NCBI GenBank assembly: GCA_964432415.1
Contig: CAYSNW010000041.1
Location: 1-36,404, forward strand
Direction of reading: 5' to 3'
DNA length: 36,404 nt
DNA from: JAFECT01 sp964432415
GTDB taxonomy: Bacteria; Pseudomonadota; Alphaproteobacteria; Caulobacterales; Caulobacteraceae
The position numbers and the translations under genes were made by a program. Every line of letters starts with the position of its first letter. Positions within the stretch are counted from its first letter, which is position 1. Shown piece after piece: positions 7,156 to 14,807 of this stretch. The notes below the pieces were generated by a model. That model saw nothing but the letters and a program-made list of their open reading frames with translations. It was not told the origin of the DNA and did not search any database.

Positions 7156-8049
7156 TCACGTCAGCTCATTGAGCTTGCCGCGGAACAGCTGCAGCACCGC
7201 CGAGAAGTCCTTGTTGCCGTAGCCCATGCCGTCGAACAGGGCGTAGAGCGCCTCGGCCTGGGCGCCCAGCGGGGTCGAGGCGCCGGACTTCGCCGCCGCC
7301 TCCTGCGCCAGCTTCAGGTCCTTGAGCATCAGGGCCGACAGGAACCCGCCCTCGTAGTTGCGGTTGGACGGGGCGGTCTCGACCTGGCCGGGCCAGGGCG
7401 AATAGCTGGTGAGCGCCCAGCACTGGCCGGAGGACTTCGACGCGATATCGAAGAATTTCTGCGGCTCAAGGCCCAGCTTTTCCGCCAGCGCAAAGGCTTC
7501 CGAGACGCCCAGCATGGTGATGCCGAGCACCATGTTGTTGCAGATTTTGGCCGCCTGCCCCGCCCCGTGGCCGCCGGCGCGGATCACCGCGCGCGCCATG
7601 GGCTGGATCACCGCTTCGATGGCGGCGAATCGGTCCTCGTCGCAGCCGACCATGAAGGCCAAGGTTCCGGCGTCGGCGCCGGCGGTCCCGCCCGAGACCG
7701 GAGCGTCGGCGAAGCTGAAGCCCGCCGCCGTGGCCTGGGCCGCGACTTTGCGCGCCGAATCGACGTCGATGGTGGAGCAGTCGATCAGCAGCGCCGACTT
7801 CGGCGCATTGGGAAGGATCTCCTCGCCATAGACCTTCAGCACATGCTGGCCGGCCGGCAGCATGGTGATCACCGCGTCGGCGTCCTTCACCGCCTCGGCC
7901 ACCGAGCCGGACACGCCGCAACCATGGACGGAGGCGCGCTCCAGCGCAGCCTGGGACAGATCGAAGGCGGCCACGGTGCGGCCGGCCTTGGCCTGATTGG
8001 CGGCCATGCCGCCTCCCATCGCGCCGAGGCCGATGAATGCGATGCGCAT
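7156..8049 (-). CDS. mmsB: 3-hydroxyisobutyrate dehydrogenase
   Basis: 297 aa. It oxidises 3-hydroxyisobutyrate to methylmalonate semialdehyde with NAD in valine degradation. The start MRIAFIGLGAMGGGMAANQA contains the GxGxxG Rossmann motif and has GGAG 12 nt upstream; the 40 extra in-frame codons above are basic and not conserved. DAPVSGGTAGADAGTLAFMV (about 115-134) is the substrate-binding signature and GAGQAAKICNNM holds the expected catalytic lysine. It lies downstream of the valine-pathway genes at 10821-14246 but is separated from them by the methyltransferase trio. A related but more distant paralogue is at 18331. Confidence 0.92.
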   Translation of the reverse strand: MRIAFIGLGAMGGGMAANQAKAGRTVAAFDLSQAALERASVHGCGVSGSVAEAVKDADAVITMLPAGQHVLKVYGEEILPNAPKSALLIDCSTIDVDSARKVAAQATAAGFSFADAPVSGGTAGADAGTLAFMVGCDEDRFAAIEAVIQPMARAVIRAGGHGAGQAAKICNNMVLGITMLGVSEAFALAEKLGLEPQKFFDIASKSSGQCWALTSYSPWPGQVETAPSNRNYEGGFLSALMLKDLKLAQEAAAKSGASTPLGAQAEALYALFDGMGYGNKDFSAVLQLFRGKLNELT

Positions 8050-8083
8050 GGGCTGAAATCTCCGTCGAAAACCGGCGGAGGGC

Positions 8084-8242
8084 TTAGACCTTTCCGGGCG
8101 GGCTCGCCAGTGGGCGCTCCGGTTCCGAGGGTGAAAATTCGCGCGGCGGCGCGACAACGCCCGGCTCACCCGCGGACTCGAGATCCGCAGGCTCCGGCGC
8201 GGGCGGAGCCTCTGACGGCTCCGGCACCCAGGCGTAGTGCAT
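8084..8242 (-). CDS. possible 52-aa proline/glutamate-rich peptide upstream of mmsB
   Basis: A short frame starting MHYAWVPEPSEAPPAPEP and ending 34 nt before mmsB. No family is recognised and no signal peptide is seen. In its favour: a GGGGGG Shine-Dalgarno-like run 11 nt before the ATG, an AT-rich AAAAAA start context, and a set of competing hairpins just upstream (8250-8301). Against it: low complexity, as chance frames in GC-rich DNA often show. It could be a leader peptide or a real small protein. Confidence 0.35.
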   Translation of the reverse strand: MHYAWVPEPSEAPPAPEPADLESAGEPGVVAPPREFSPSEPERPLASPPGKV

Positions 8243-8249
8243 TTTTTGA

Positions 8250-8301
8250 AGGGCCCCCCGACCCGATGAAGGGGTCAGACTAGGCCCTGTATCGTCAGGG
8301 C
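8250..8301 (-). promoter_or_regulatory. two mutually exclusive hairpins upstream of the 52-aa frame and mmsB
   Basis: On the minus strand hairpin 1 is GCCCTG-ACGATA-CAGGGC (8301-8284), a perfect 6-bp stem. Hairpin 2 pairs AGGGCC (8288-8283) with GGCCCT (8255-8250) around an inner GACCC/GGGTC stem (8276-8272 with 8264-8260). Both need bases 8288-8284, so they cannot form together. Hairpin 2 takes part of the GGGGGG run (8259-8254) that would serve as ribosome-binding site of the frame starting at 8242. No U-run follows, so this is not a plain terminator. Confidence 0.4.
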
Positions 8302-8318
8302 GGAAACGAATTCGGCGT

Positions 8319-8351
8319 CTCCGTAACACTACGGAGCGGCCCCGATCGCTC
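8319..8351. repeat. overlapping perfect hairpins downstream of methyltransferase copy B
   Basis: CTCCGTA-ACAC-TACGGAG (8319-8336) is a perfect 7-bp stem with a 4-nt loop. GAGCG (8334-8338) pairs with CGCTC (8347-8351) and shares three bases with it. They lie just after the minus-strand stop at 8370 and may stop or stabilise the trio transcript, but no T-run follows on either strand. With the hairpins at 8250-8301 and the frame at 8084 this accounts for most of the 320-nt stretch 8050-8369. Confidence 0.4.
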
Positions 8352-8369
8352 ACTAACTGGCGGAATTTG

Positions 8370-9134
8370 CTATTTTTTCGGCTTCACGAACTTGTAGACG
8401 AACTGGTCCGTGTGACCCTGCACCTTGGGGTCGAAGACCTTGAGCGTGTGATCGTCCGCCGGGTTGGCCAGGAAGGTCTGTTCGCCCGCGAAACGGAAGC
8501 CCGCGCCGGTGACCTCCGCCTTGACCAGGGCCGGATCGATCCGGTGCAGGGCCTTGGAATCCTTGCCGCCCGAGCCGGGGGCCGCGGCGTGGTCGATGAC
8601 CAGATAGACGCCGCCGGGCTTCAGCGCCCTGAACGCCGCCTGGTTCAGGCCGTCGGTCATCGACTGCGGGAAGAAGGCGTGGATGTCGTGATAGTTCTGG
8701 GCGGTGAACACCACATCCACCTTCTCGGGCAGCTTGGCGCCGGCGAAGGCGTCGGTGGTCACCGTGACGTTCTCGTAGCCCATGGCCGCCGCCTTCACCT
8801 CGTCGGCGTAGGTGGCCTGGAACTTCAGGAATTCGCCCGGGACCATGGCCCAGACGTGGCCCTTGGGCCCCACCGTCCTGGCGAACAGGCGGGTGAAATA
8901 GCCCCCGCCCGGCATCAGATCGACCACCTTGTCGCCGGGCTTCACCCCCGCGAAGGCCAGGGTTTCGGCCGGGTGGCGGGCCAGATCGCGCTTGCTCTCC
9001 GCCGCCGGGCGGCCGGCGTCCGCGACCGCCGCCTTGATCGCGGCCGAAACCACGGGCGCCGCCGACAGAGCCAGGGTCGGGAGCAGCGCCAGGGCCGCGC
9101 AGGCCCCCACAGTGGTGAGCCAGTGCCTAGACAT
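8370..9134 (-). CDS. exported COG4798-type methyltransferase-fold protein, copy B
   Basis: 254 aa, last gene of a three-gene tandem. Signal peptide MSRHWLTTVGACAALALLPT with AxA-type cleavage near 24-26; the cysteine at 12 is not in a lipobox. Motif I is intact: VVDLMPGGGYFTRLF near residue 70. Family marks are FTAQNYHDIHAFF, LKPGGVYLVIDHAA, LHRID and HTDQFVYKFVKPKK. The ATG at 9134 lies inside the end of copy C (8-nt overlap), so translation is probably coupled. Predicted fold: Rossmann-type SAM methyltransferase. The substrate is unknown, and the absence of a known periplasmic SAM pool makes enzymatic methylation there uncertain. Confidence 0.82.
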   Translation of the reverse strand: MSRHWLTTVGACAALALLPTLALSAAPVVSAAIKAAVADAGRPAAESKRDLARHPAETLAFAGVKPGDKVVDLMPGGGYFTRLFARTVGPKGHVWAMVPGEFLKFQATYADEVKAAAMGYENVTVTTDAFAGAKLPEKVDVVFTAQNYHDIHAFFPQSMTDGLNQAAFRALKPGGVYLVIDHAAAPGSGGKDSKALHRIDPALVKAEVTGAGFRFAGEQTFLANPADDHTLKVFDPKVQGHTDQFVYKFVKPKK

Positions 9135-9960
9135 GGGGAAGCCTCATGAATTTATGATGTTTCCGCGGCTTCCTGAATTTCAGGATGAATTGATCGGTAT
9201 GGCCGCGGATGGATTTGTCGAAGACGTTGGCGGTGTGCGGGTCCGCCGGGTTGGCCAGCAGTGTATATTCTCGCTCCAGCACGAAGCCCGCCGCCTCGAC
9301 CTCGCGCCGGACGGCCGCCTTGTCGATCCGGTGCAGGGTGTTGGTGTCCCTCAGGTCCGAGCCGGCCTCGGCGGCGTGGTCCACGATCACGTAGAGACCG
9401 CCCGGCTTGAGCGCATCGAAGACGCGCCGGTTGATCACCGCCATGTCCGCCGGACCCATGAAGGGGTCGTGCAGATCGTGGTAGTTCTGGGCGGTCCAGA
9501 CCAGGTCCAGCTTTTTGGGCCACTCCAGCGCCATGGTCGGCTGGGTCGACACCGCGACATTGTCGTACTGGGCGGCCAGGTCCTCGATCTCCTTGCCGTA
9601 GCCGGGCGCCACCTTCAGCACCTCGGCGGGCTGGAAGGCCCAGACCTTGCCCTTCGATCCTGCCGCCGCCGCGAACAGGCGGGTGAAGTAGCCGCCGCCC
9701 GCCACGAAATCGACGATGCGGTCGCCGCGATGGACCTCCGCCAGGCTCAGCATGTCGGCCGGCAGGCGCGCCGGATCACGCTTGAGGTCCGCCTCGGGCC
9801 GCCGCGGATCCTTGACCGCCGCGTCGATCACCGCCCCGTGCCGGACCGCCTCGGCCGCCTTCGCCTTGGCTCCGCCCGGCATGGGCGGCATGTCCACGTG
9901 CGGCATGGCGCAGGCGCCGAGCGCCAGCACCGCCGCGAGCATCAACCACCTGCTGCGCAT
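9127..9960 (-). CDS. lipoprotein COG4798-type methyltransferase-fold protein, copy C
   Basis: 277 aa from the ATG at 9960, which has GGGGGG 8 nt upstream. A GTG at 9981 overlapping the previous stop (GTGA) would add 7 residues. The N-terminus MRSRWLMLAAVLALGAC is a lipoprotein signal with lipobox LGAC and lipidated Cys17, so this copy is expected to be membrane-anchored, unlike its Sec-type neighbours. A Met/Pro/Gly-rich linker follows. The core has FVAGGGYFTRLF, WTAQNYHDLHDPFMGPAD, LKPGGLYVIVDHAA, LHRID and HTDQFILKFRKPRK. A tail of about 10 residues (HHKFMRLPHV) follows the conserved end and overlaps the start of copy B. Confidence 0.82.
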   Translation of the reverse strand: MRSRWLMLAAVLALGACAMPHVDMPPMPGGAKAKAAEAVRHGAVIDAAVKDPRRPEADLKRDPARLPADMLSLAEVHRGDRIVDFVAGGGYFTRLFAAAAGSKGKVWAFQPAEVLKVAPGYGKEIEDLAAQYDNVAVSTQPTMALEWPKKLDLVWTAQNYHDLHDPFMGPADMAVINRRVFDALKPGGLYVIVDHAAEAGSDLRDTNTLHRIDKAAVRREVEAAGFVLEREYTLLANPADPHTANVFDKSIRGHTDQFILKFRKPRKHHKFMRLPHV

Positions 9961-9977
9961 CGGCCGAGCCCCCCGGC

Positions 9978-10742
9978 TCACCGGCGCGGCTTGACGAATT
10001 TGAACACGAACTGGTCCGTGTGCCGGCGGATCGAGGGATCGAACACCTTCTTGCTGCGGTCGTCCTCGGGGTTGGCCAGCATGTCGCTCGACCCGGCCAG
10101 CTTGAAGCCCGCCGCCGTCACCTCGGACTTCACCGTTTCGGCGTCGATCCGGTGCAGGGTGTCGGTGTCCCTCAGGCCCGAGCCCTTGGCCGCGCTATGG
10201 TCGACGATCAGATAGACGCCGCCGGGCTTGAGCGCCTTCCACACCGCCTTGTTGACCTTGGCCAGGTCCGCCGGACCCATGAAGGGGTCATGCAGGTCGT
10301 GGTAGTTCAGGGTGATCCAGACCACGTCGGCCTTCTTGGGAACCGCGAATTCGTTGATCGGGCCCGCGGCCACGGTGACGTTCTTGGAGGCCTTCGCGAC
10401 GTCGTTGGCGCGAGTCAGGGCCCTGCCCTTGGAGAACGCGTTCATCTCCAGCGGCACATAGGCGTAGACGTGTCCCTTGGGTCCGACCACGTCGGAGAAC
10501 AGGCGGGTGAAATAGCCGCCGCCCGGGAGCATATCGACCACCGTCTGCCCGGGTTTCACGCCGGCGAAGGCGATCAGTTCGCCGGGCTTGCGGGCGGCGT
10601 CCACATCGGTGTCCGCCTTGGGCCGGCTCTTGTCGGCCAGGGCGGCCGTGACATAGGCCGGAAGCTTGTGGGCGGCGGCAAACGCGGCGGCCCCTCCCGA
10701 CAGCGCCAGGACCGATGCACAGACGATCATGAGCTTACGCAT
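9978..10742 (-). CDS. exported COG4798-type methyltransferase-fold protein, copy D
   Basis: 254 aa, first gene of the trio. GGGAGG sits 6-8 nt before the ATG. Signal peptide MRKLMIVCASVLALSGGAAA with cleavage near 23. Motif I VVDMLPGGGYFTRLF, then VWITLNYHDLHDPFMGPAD, LKPGGVYLIVDHSAAKGSG, LHRID and HTDQFVFKFVKPRR. It has ITLNYHD where the other copies have FTAQ or WTAQ. NYHDLHDPFMGPAD is shared almost exactly with copy C, suggesting recent duplication. The promoter should lie in 10743-10820, downstream of the hydrolase gene; the only candidate seen is a weak GCTAGC -10-like sequence near 10773. Confidence 0.82.
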   Translation of the reverse strand: MRKLMIVCASVLALSGGAAAFAAAHKLPAYVTAALADKSRPKADTDVDAARKPGELIAFAGVKPGQTVVDMLPGGGYFTRLFSDVVGPKGHVYAYVPLEMNAFSKGRALTRANDVAKASKNVTVAAGPINEFAVPKKADVVWITLNYHDLHDPFMGPADLAKVNKAVWKALKPGGVYLIVDHSAAKGSGLRDTDTLHRIDAETVKSEVTAAGFKLAGSSDMLANPEDDRSKKVFDPSIRRHTDQFVFKFVKPRR

Positions 10743-10820
10743 GGATGCCTCCCGATGGTTCGTTGAGGGAAGGCTAGCAGAACGTCGGTCGACCGCGCCA
10801 CCGCATAGCGTTGAACGGGT

Positions 10821-11891
10821 TCAGGACACGCCGGGCAGCGGGGTCCAGGCTTCCTCCGGCGCCAGCGGCGCGAACAGCTCGTCCAGCATGGCGCAGCTCA
10901 CCCCTTCCAGGGTGGCCGGCGACCAGCGGGGCTGGTTGTCCTTGTCCAGGATCACCGCGCGCACGCCCTCCTGGAAGTCATGGGTCCGGACCGCCCTGCC
11001 ACCAAGCCGGTACTCCATGGCCATGACCTCGGCGAAGCTCGACATTCCCGCGCCCGTACGCATCTGGCGCAGCGAGACCTTCAGGGCCTGGGGCGACTTG
11101 GTCTTCAGGGTGGCGAGCTCCTTGCCGGCCCAGTCCGATCCGTCCGCCTGAAGGGCGGCCACGATCGCTTCCATCGAATCATGGGCGAACAGGCGGTCGA
11201 TGGCCTCGCGGCTGCCTTCGACCCGCGCGGGACCGGGGTCGGAGGCGAACAGTTCCGGCGCGCCGAAGATGGACGCCGCGTCGTCGAGGATCTCGGCCTT
11301 CAGCGCCTCCAGCCGCCCGCTCTCCACGAAATGGGTGGCGATCCCCAGCTTGACGCACTCCGCCCCGTTCAGGCGCGCGCCGGTCAGGGCCAGCCAGATA
11401 CCGGTCTGGCCGGGCATGCGCGGCAGGAACCAGCCGCCGCCCACGTCGGGAAACAGGCCAATGCCGGTCTCGGGCATGGCGTAGAGCGTCCGCTCGGTGG
11501 CTATGCGCAGGCGCGCCGGCTGGGAGATTCCGACCCCACCACCCATGACGATGCCATCCTGGAAGGCGATCACGGGCTTCGGATAGACGAACAGCAGGTG
11601 GTTCAACCGGTACTCGGTCAGGAAGAAGTCCCTGGCCTCCGCCGCGTCGCCGCGGCCGCTCTCGGCGATCATGCGGATGTCGCCCCCGGCGCAGAAGCCG
11701 CGCTCACCCGCGTGGTCCAGCATCACCGCCTCGACCGCGGGGTCGTCCTTCCACTCGAGCAGGGCGCGGGTCATCAGCCGGCACATCTCGGTGTTCAGGG
11801 CGTGGAGTGCGCGCGGGCGGTTCAGGGTGATGCGGCCGACCCTGCCCTCGATGCGGGTCAGGACGGGAAGCTCGGCGGCGGCGTCGATCAT
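10821..11891 (-). CDS. enoyl-CoA hydratase/isomerase family protein, probable 3-hydroxyisobutyryl-CoA hydrolase
   Basis: 356 aa, the HIBCH-like length rather than the about 260 aa of simple crotonases. It would release CoA from 3-hydroxyisobutyryl-CoA in valine breakdown. Crotonase marks: GFCAGGDIRM (66-74) and GIVMGGGVGIS (113-123) for the oxyanion hole. YAMPETGIGLFPDVGGGWFL places E141 and D149, the pair typical of HIBCH enzymes. The start MIDAAAELPV at 11891 is preferred; the 26 extra codons upstream run into the MFS gene. It lies 16 nt after the MFS gene. A plain enoyl-CoA hydratase is the less likely alternative. Confidence 0.88.
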   Translation of the reverse strand: MIDAAAELPVLTRIEGRVGRITLNRPRALHALNTEMCRLMTRALLEWKDDPAVEAVMLDHAGERGFCAGGDIRMIAESGRGDAAEARDFFLTEYRLNHLLFVYPKPVIAFQDGIVMGGGVGISQPARLRIATERTLYAMPETGIGLFPDVGGGWFLPRMPGQTGIWLALTGARLNGAECVKLGIATHFVESGRLEALKAEILDDAASIFGAPELFASDPGPARVEGSREAIDRLFAHDSMEAIVAALQADGSDWAGKELATLKTKSPQALKVSLRQMRTGAGMSSFAEVMAMEYRLGGRAVRTHDFQEGVRAVILDKDNQPRWSPATLEGVSCAMLDELFAPLAPEEAWTPLPGVS

Positions 11892-11907
11892 GGGCCGGGG
11901 CTTAGCC

Positions 11908-13110
11908 TCAGCCCTTGCCGCCCGCAAGGCGGCGAGCGTCGGTTGAGAAGCGTAATCGCAGCATGGCAAACACGCCGAGAAACGGCCCGATCGCCAGCGG
12001 GGCGAAGGCCCAGCGCCATCCGATTTGCGCCGCCCACAGCGGCAGCAGCCGGATCGAGATCGCGGTCAGGGCGAAACCGAGCGCCGTCTGGATGGTCAGC
12101 AGCGCGCCCACCCGGCGCGGATCGGCAAGCTCGGCGATCGAGGCCGAAAACTGGGCGCTATCGGCGATCACCGCCACGCCCCAGACCAGGCCCAGCGCCA
12201 CGATCATCCAGGGCGCCTGGCCGAACGCCGCCGAAAAACCGATGCAGGCCAGGCCGGAGACCGCCATGGCCACGCTGGTCACCGTCGTGCGCCCGACCCG
12301 GTCGGCCAGCCAGCCGGCGGCGACACAGCCGAGCGCGCCCACCGCCACGACCGCGAACGCCGCGGCCTTCGAGGCGTGGGTGGCGGCCTCCGGGGCAAGG
12401 ACGGCGCCGAAACTCGCGGCCATCAGGGCGCCGATCCAGGTCCAGCCGGCGTATAGCTCCCACATATGGCCGAGGTAGCCGAGCGTCGCCAGCCGCACGC
12501 CCCTGTCGCGCACGATATCCAATGCGGCTTCCGGCTCGAACCGGGCCGCGGGCTTGTGGGACGGGCCAAGCCTGACGAAGCCGATGACGCCGGCGGCCGC
12601 CAGGGCGCAGACCGAGGCCGTGGTCACGCCGGATCGCCAGTCGACCCCACCCAGCCAGGCGAAACCGTGCGGCGCCGCCGACCCCAGGGTCAGGGCCCCG
12701 ACGAGCACGCCCACCAGCAGCCCCGCGTCCCCCTTGGTGGCCCAGCTTGCCGCCAGCTTCATGCCCACCGGATAGACCAGCGCCAGGGCCGCCCCCACGG
12801 CGAAGCGGCTGAGCAGCGCCAGCCAACCGGAATGGTCGAGCACGAGAAACAGGGCGTTGGCCCCGGCGCCGGCGATGGCGCCTAAGGCAAACAGCCGCCG
12901 CGGATCGATGCGGTCCGCCAGGCAGAACCCGGCGCTGAGCAGGCCCCCGGCCACGAAACCGAGCTGCACCGCGAGCGCCAGAACGGCGATGCGGTCGGCC
13001 GTCAGCCCCTCCTGGGCCTTCAGATCGGGCGCCACGGCGGTGGCGGAGAACCATAGGGCGAGCGCCGCGACCTGGGCGAGCGCGATCAGGCCGACGGAGC
13101 GGCCCTTCAC
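11908..13110 (-). CDS. MFS transporter
   Basis: 400 aa, about twelve hydrophobic segments, the size of a 12-TM major facilitator. The frame is open far upstream, but that part is antisense or out-of-frame acyl-CoA dehydrogenase DNA. The GTG at 13110 overlaps the preceding stop (GTGA) and opens VKGRSVGLIALAQVAALALW, a normal first transmembrane helix. The A-motif-like segment between TM2 and TM3 reads CLADRIDPRRLF, and WLADRVGRTTVTS gives the equivalent after TM8. Substrate unknown. Coupling to a branched-chain acyl-CoA dehydrogenase and lying before a HIBYL-CoA hydrolase suggest a branched-chain acid or related compound; this is inference. Confidence 0.85.
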   Translation of the reverse strand: MKGRSVGLIALAQVAALALWFSATAVAPDLKAQEGLTADRIAVLALAVQLGFVAGGLLSAGFCLADRIDPRRLFALGAIAGAGANALFLVLDHSGWLALLSRFAVGAALALVYPVGMKLAASWATKGDAGLLVGVLVGALTLGSAAPHGFAWLGGVDWRSGVTTASVCALAAAGVIGFVRLGPSHKPAARFEPEAALDIVRDRGVRLATLGYLGHMWELYAGWTWIGALMAASFGAVLAPEAATHASKAAAFAVVAVGALGCVAAGWLADRVGRTTVTSVAMAVSGLACIGFSAAFGQAPWMIVALGLVWGVAVIADSAQFSASIAELADPRRVGALLTIQTALGFALTAISIRLLPLWAAQIGWRWAFAPLAIGPFLGVFAMLRLRFSTDARRLAGGKG

Positions 13111-14246
13111 TGCCGGAACATCTCGCGCGCCGTGATCACCCGCATGATCTCGTTGGTGCCCTCGAGAATCCGGTGCACCCGCAGGTCGCGCACGATCCGT
13201 TCCAGCGGATAGTCCTTCAGATAGCCGTAGCCGCCGTGAATCTGCAGGGCGTCGTCGGCGACCTGGTAGGCCGCGTCGGTGGCGAAGCGCTTGGCCATGG
13301 CGCAGAGCTGGGTGGCCTTGGGGTCGCGGTTGTCCAGCGCCCAGGCGCCGCGACGCACCATCAGGCGCGAGGCCTCCAGGCTGGTCTCCATGTCCGCCAG
13401 CTTGAACTGCAGGGCCTGAAAGTCCTTGAGCGGCTTGCCGAACTGCTTGCGCGTCTCGGCGTAGGCCTTGGCGGTGTCGAGCGCCAGCTGCGCGCCCCCC
13501 AGCGAACAGGCCGAGATGTTCAGCCGCCCGCCGTCCAGCCCCATCATGGCGATGCGGAAGCCATCGCCTTCCATCCCGACCCGGTTCTCCACCGGCACCT
13601 TGCAGTCGTCGAAGGAGACGATGGCGGTGGGCTGGGCGTTCCAGCCCATCTTGCGCTCCTGGGCGCCGAAGCTCAGGCCCGGCGTGTCCTTCTCCACCAC
13701 GAAGGTCGACACGCCCTTGGGACCATCCACCCCGGTGCGGGCCATGACCACATAGACGTCGCTGGTCCCCGCGCCCGAGATGAAGGCCTTCGAGCCGTTC
13801 AGCACATAGTGGCCGCCGTCCAGCTTGGCGGTGGTGCGCAGGGCCGCGGCGTCCGAGCCCGACCCCGGCTCGGTCAGGCAGTAGGAGCCGATCAGCTCCA
13901 TGGTGGTCATTCGCGGCAGGTACTTGCGGCGCAGATCGTCCGTCGCGAACCGGTCGATCATCCAGCAGGCCATGTTGTGGATCGAGATGAAGGCCGCCAC
14001 CGTCACGTCGCCGCGCGCCAGCTCCTCGAAGATGATCGCCGAATCGAGCCGCCCGAGGCCGGAGCCGCCCACGTCCTCCTGAACGTAGATGCCGCCGAAC
14101 CCGAGGGCAGCGGCGTGGCGCATGGCCTCGACCGGAAAGATCTTGTGCTCGTCCCACTCGGCCGAATGGGGGGCGAACTCCGCCTGGGCGAACTCGCGGG
14201 CCATGTCCTGGATGGCGCGCTGGTCTTCGGTAAGGGCGAAATCCAT
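13107..14246 (-). CDS. acyl-CoA dehydrogenase, probable isobutyryl-CoA dehydrogenase
   Basis: 379 aa, FAD enzyme of short or branched-chain acyl-CoA oxidation. ATG at 14246 with GGTGGAG upstream; MDFALTEDQRAIQDMAREFA is a standard N-terminus. CLTEPGSGSDAAALRTTA (FAD/substrate loop) lies near 126, RKQFGKPLKDFQALQFKLAD near 270 and QIHGGYGYLKDYPLERIVRD near 335. RILEGTNEIMR carries E362, the expected catalytic base. The AREMFRQ C-terminus resembles ACAD8-type enzymes. Position before a probable HIBYL-CoA hydrolase and with mmsB nearby supports isobutyryl-CoA in valine degradation; other short-chain substrates remain possible. Confidence 0.92.
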   Translation of the reverse strand: MDFALTEDQRAIQDMAREFAQAEFAPHSAEWDEHKIFPVEAMRHAAALGFGGIYVQEDVGGSGLGRLDSAIIFEELARGDVTVAAFISIHNMACWMIDRFATDDLRRKYLPRMTTMELIGSYCLTEPGSGSDAAALRTTAKLDGGHYVLNGSKAFISGAGTSDVYVVMARTGVDGPKGVSTFVVEKDTPGLSFGAQERKMGWNAQPTAIVSFDDCKVPVENRVGMEGDGFRIAMMGLDGGRLNISACSLGGAQLALDTAKAYAETRKQFGKPLKDFQALQFKLADMETSLEASRLMVRRGAWALDNRDPKATQLCAMAKRFATDAAYQVADDALQIHGGYGYLKDYPLERIVRDLRVHRILEGTNEIMRVITAREMFRQ

Positions 14247-14321
14247 GAAGTCTCCACCGGGTTGAGCCTGGCCGCGCTTGGGCGCATCGTGACCCCTCAG
14301 GCCAGGGAGCGTAGCGCAGCC

Positions 14322-14807
14322 ATGTCGGACACGGTTTCTAGTGGACCACCCTCGGTCTCGTCGAGCGAGGATATGGTCCTGGGTCTGGCCGGCTATGGCC
14401 TGTTGATGCTCGCCCCGATGACCGCGGGGGTCTCGGCCCTGGCCGCTGTGGCCCTCGCCTATGCGCGCAAGCCCTCGGCGACGCCGCTCAGCGCCACCCA
14501 CTACCGCTTCCAGACCAGGGTGTTCTGGATCGGCTTCGCCCTTTGTGTGCTGGCGATCGCGGCCGTCATGTTCGGTCTGGGCGTGCTCTACAGCGATGCC
14601 GTGTGGGCCCTCACCGACAACGCCGAGCGGGTCAGCCGCTACTTCGCCGATCCGGGCCGCGCAGAGTTTCGCTTCCATCCGCTCGGCGTACTGTCGCTGC
14701 TGGGCGGCATAGGGGTGCTCTGCGCCGCGGCGGCCTGGACGCTGGCGGCCTCGACCTTCGGCCTGGTGCGCCTGCTTTCGCAACGGCCGATCGGGCGCGC
14801 CGCGTGA
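14322..14807 (+). CDS. DUF4870-like small membrane protein
   Basis: 161 aa. After about 20 polar residues (MSDTVSSGPPSVSSSEDM) there are three hydrophobic spans, about 21-45, 66-88 and 121-150. HYRFQTRVFWIGFALCVLAI resembles the H-F-x-x-Q-x-R-T-F-W-I motif of DUF4870-type membrane proteins, but an extra loop before the last helix makes the match tentative. GGGAG lies about 12 nt before the ATG. Its stop overlaps the start of the next gene (GTGA), so the two probably act together. It is divergent from the acyl-CoA dehydrogenase, with 75 nt between them. Function unknown. Confidence 0.75.
   Translation: MSDTVSSGPPSVSSSEDMVLGLAGYGLLMLAPMTAGVSALAAVALAYARKPSATPLSATHYRFQTRVFWIGFALCVLAIAAVMFGLGVLYSDAVWALTDNAERVSRYFADPGRAEFRFHPLGVLSLLGGIGVLCAAAAWTLAASTFGLVRLLSQRPIGRAA

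Noticed and set aside
10980..12575. 531-codon plus-strand open frame
   Set aside because: Antisense to the hydrolase and MFS genes; the product is Arg/Gly/His-rich with no domain, as is common in high-GC DNA.
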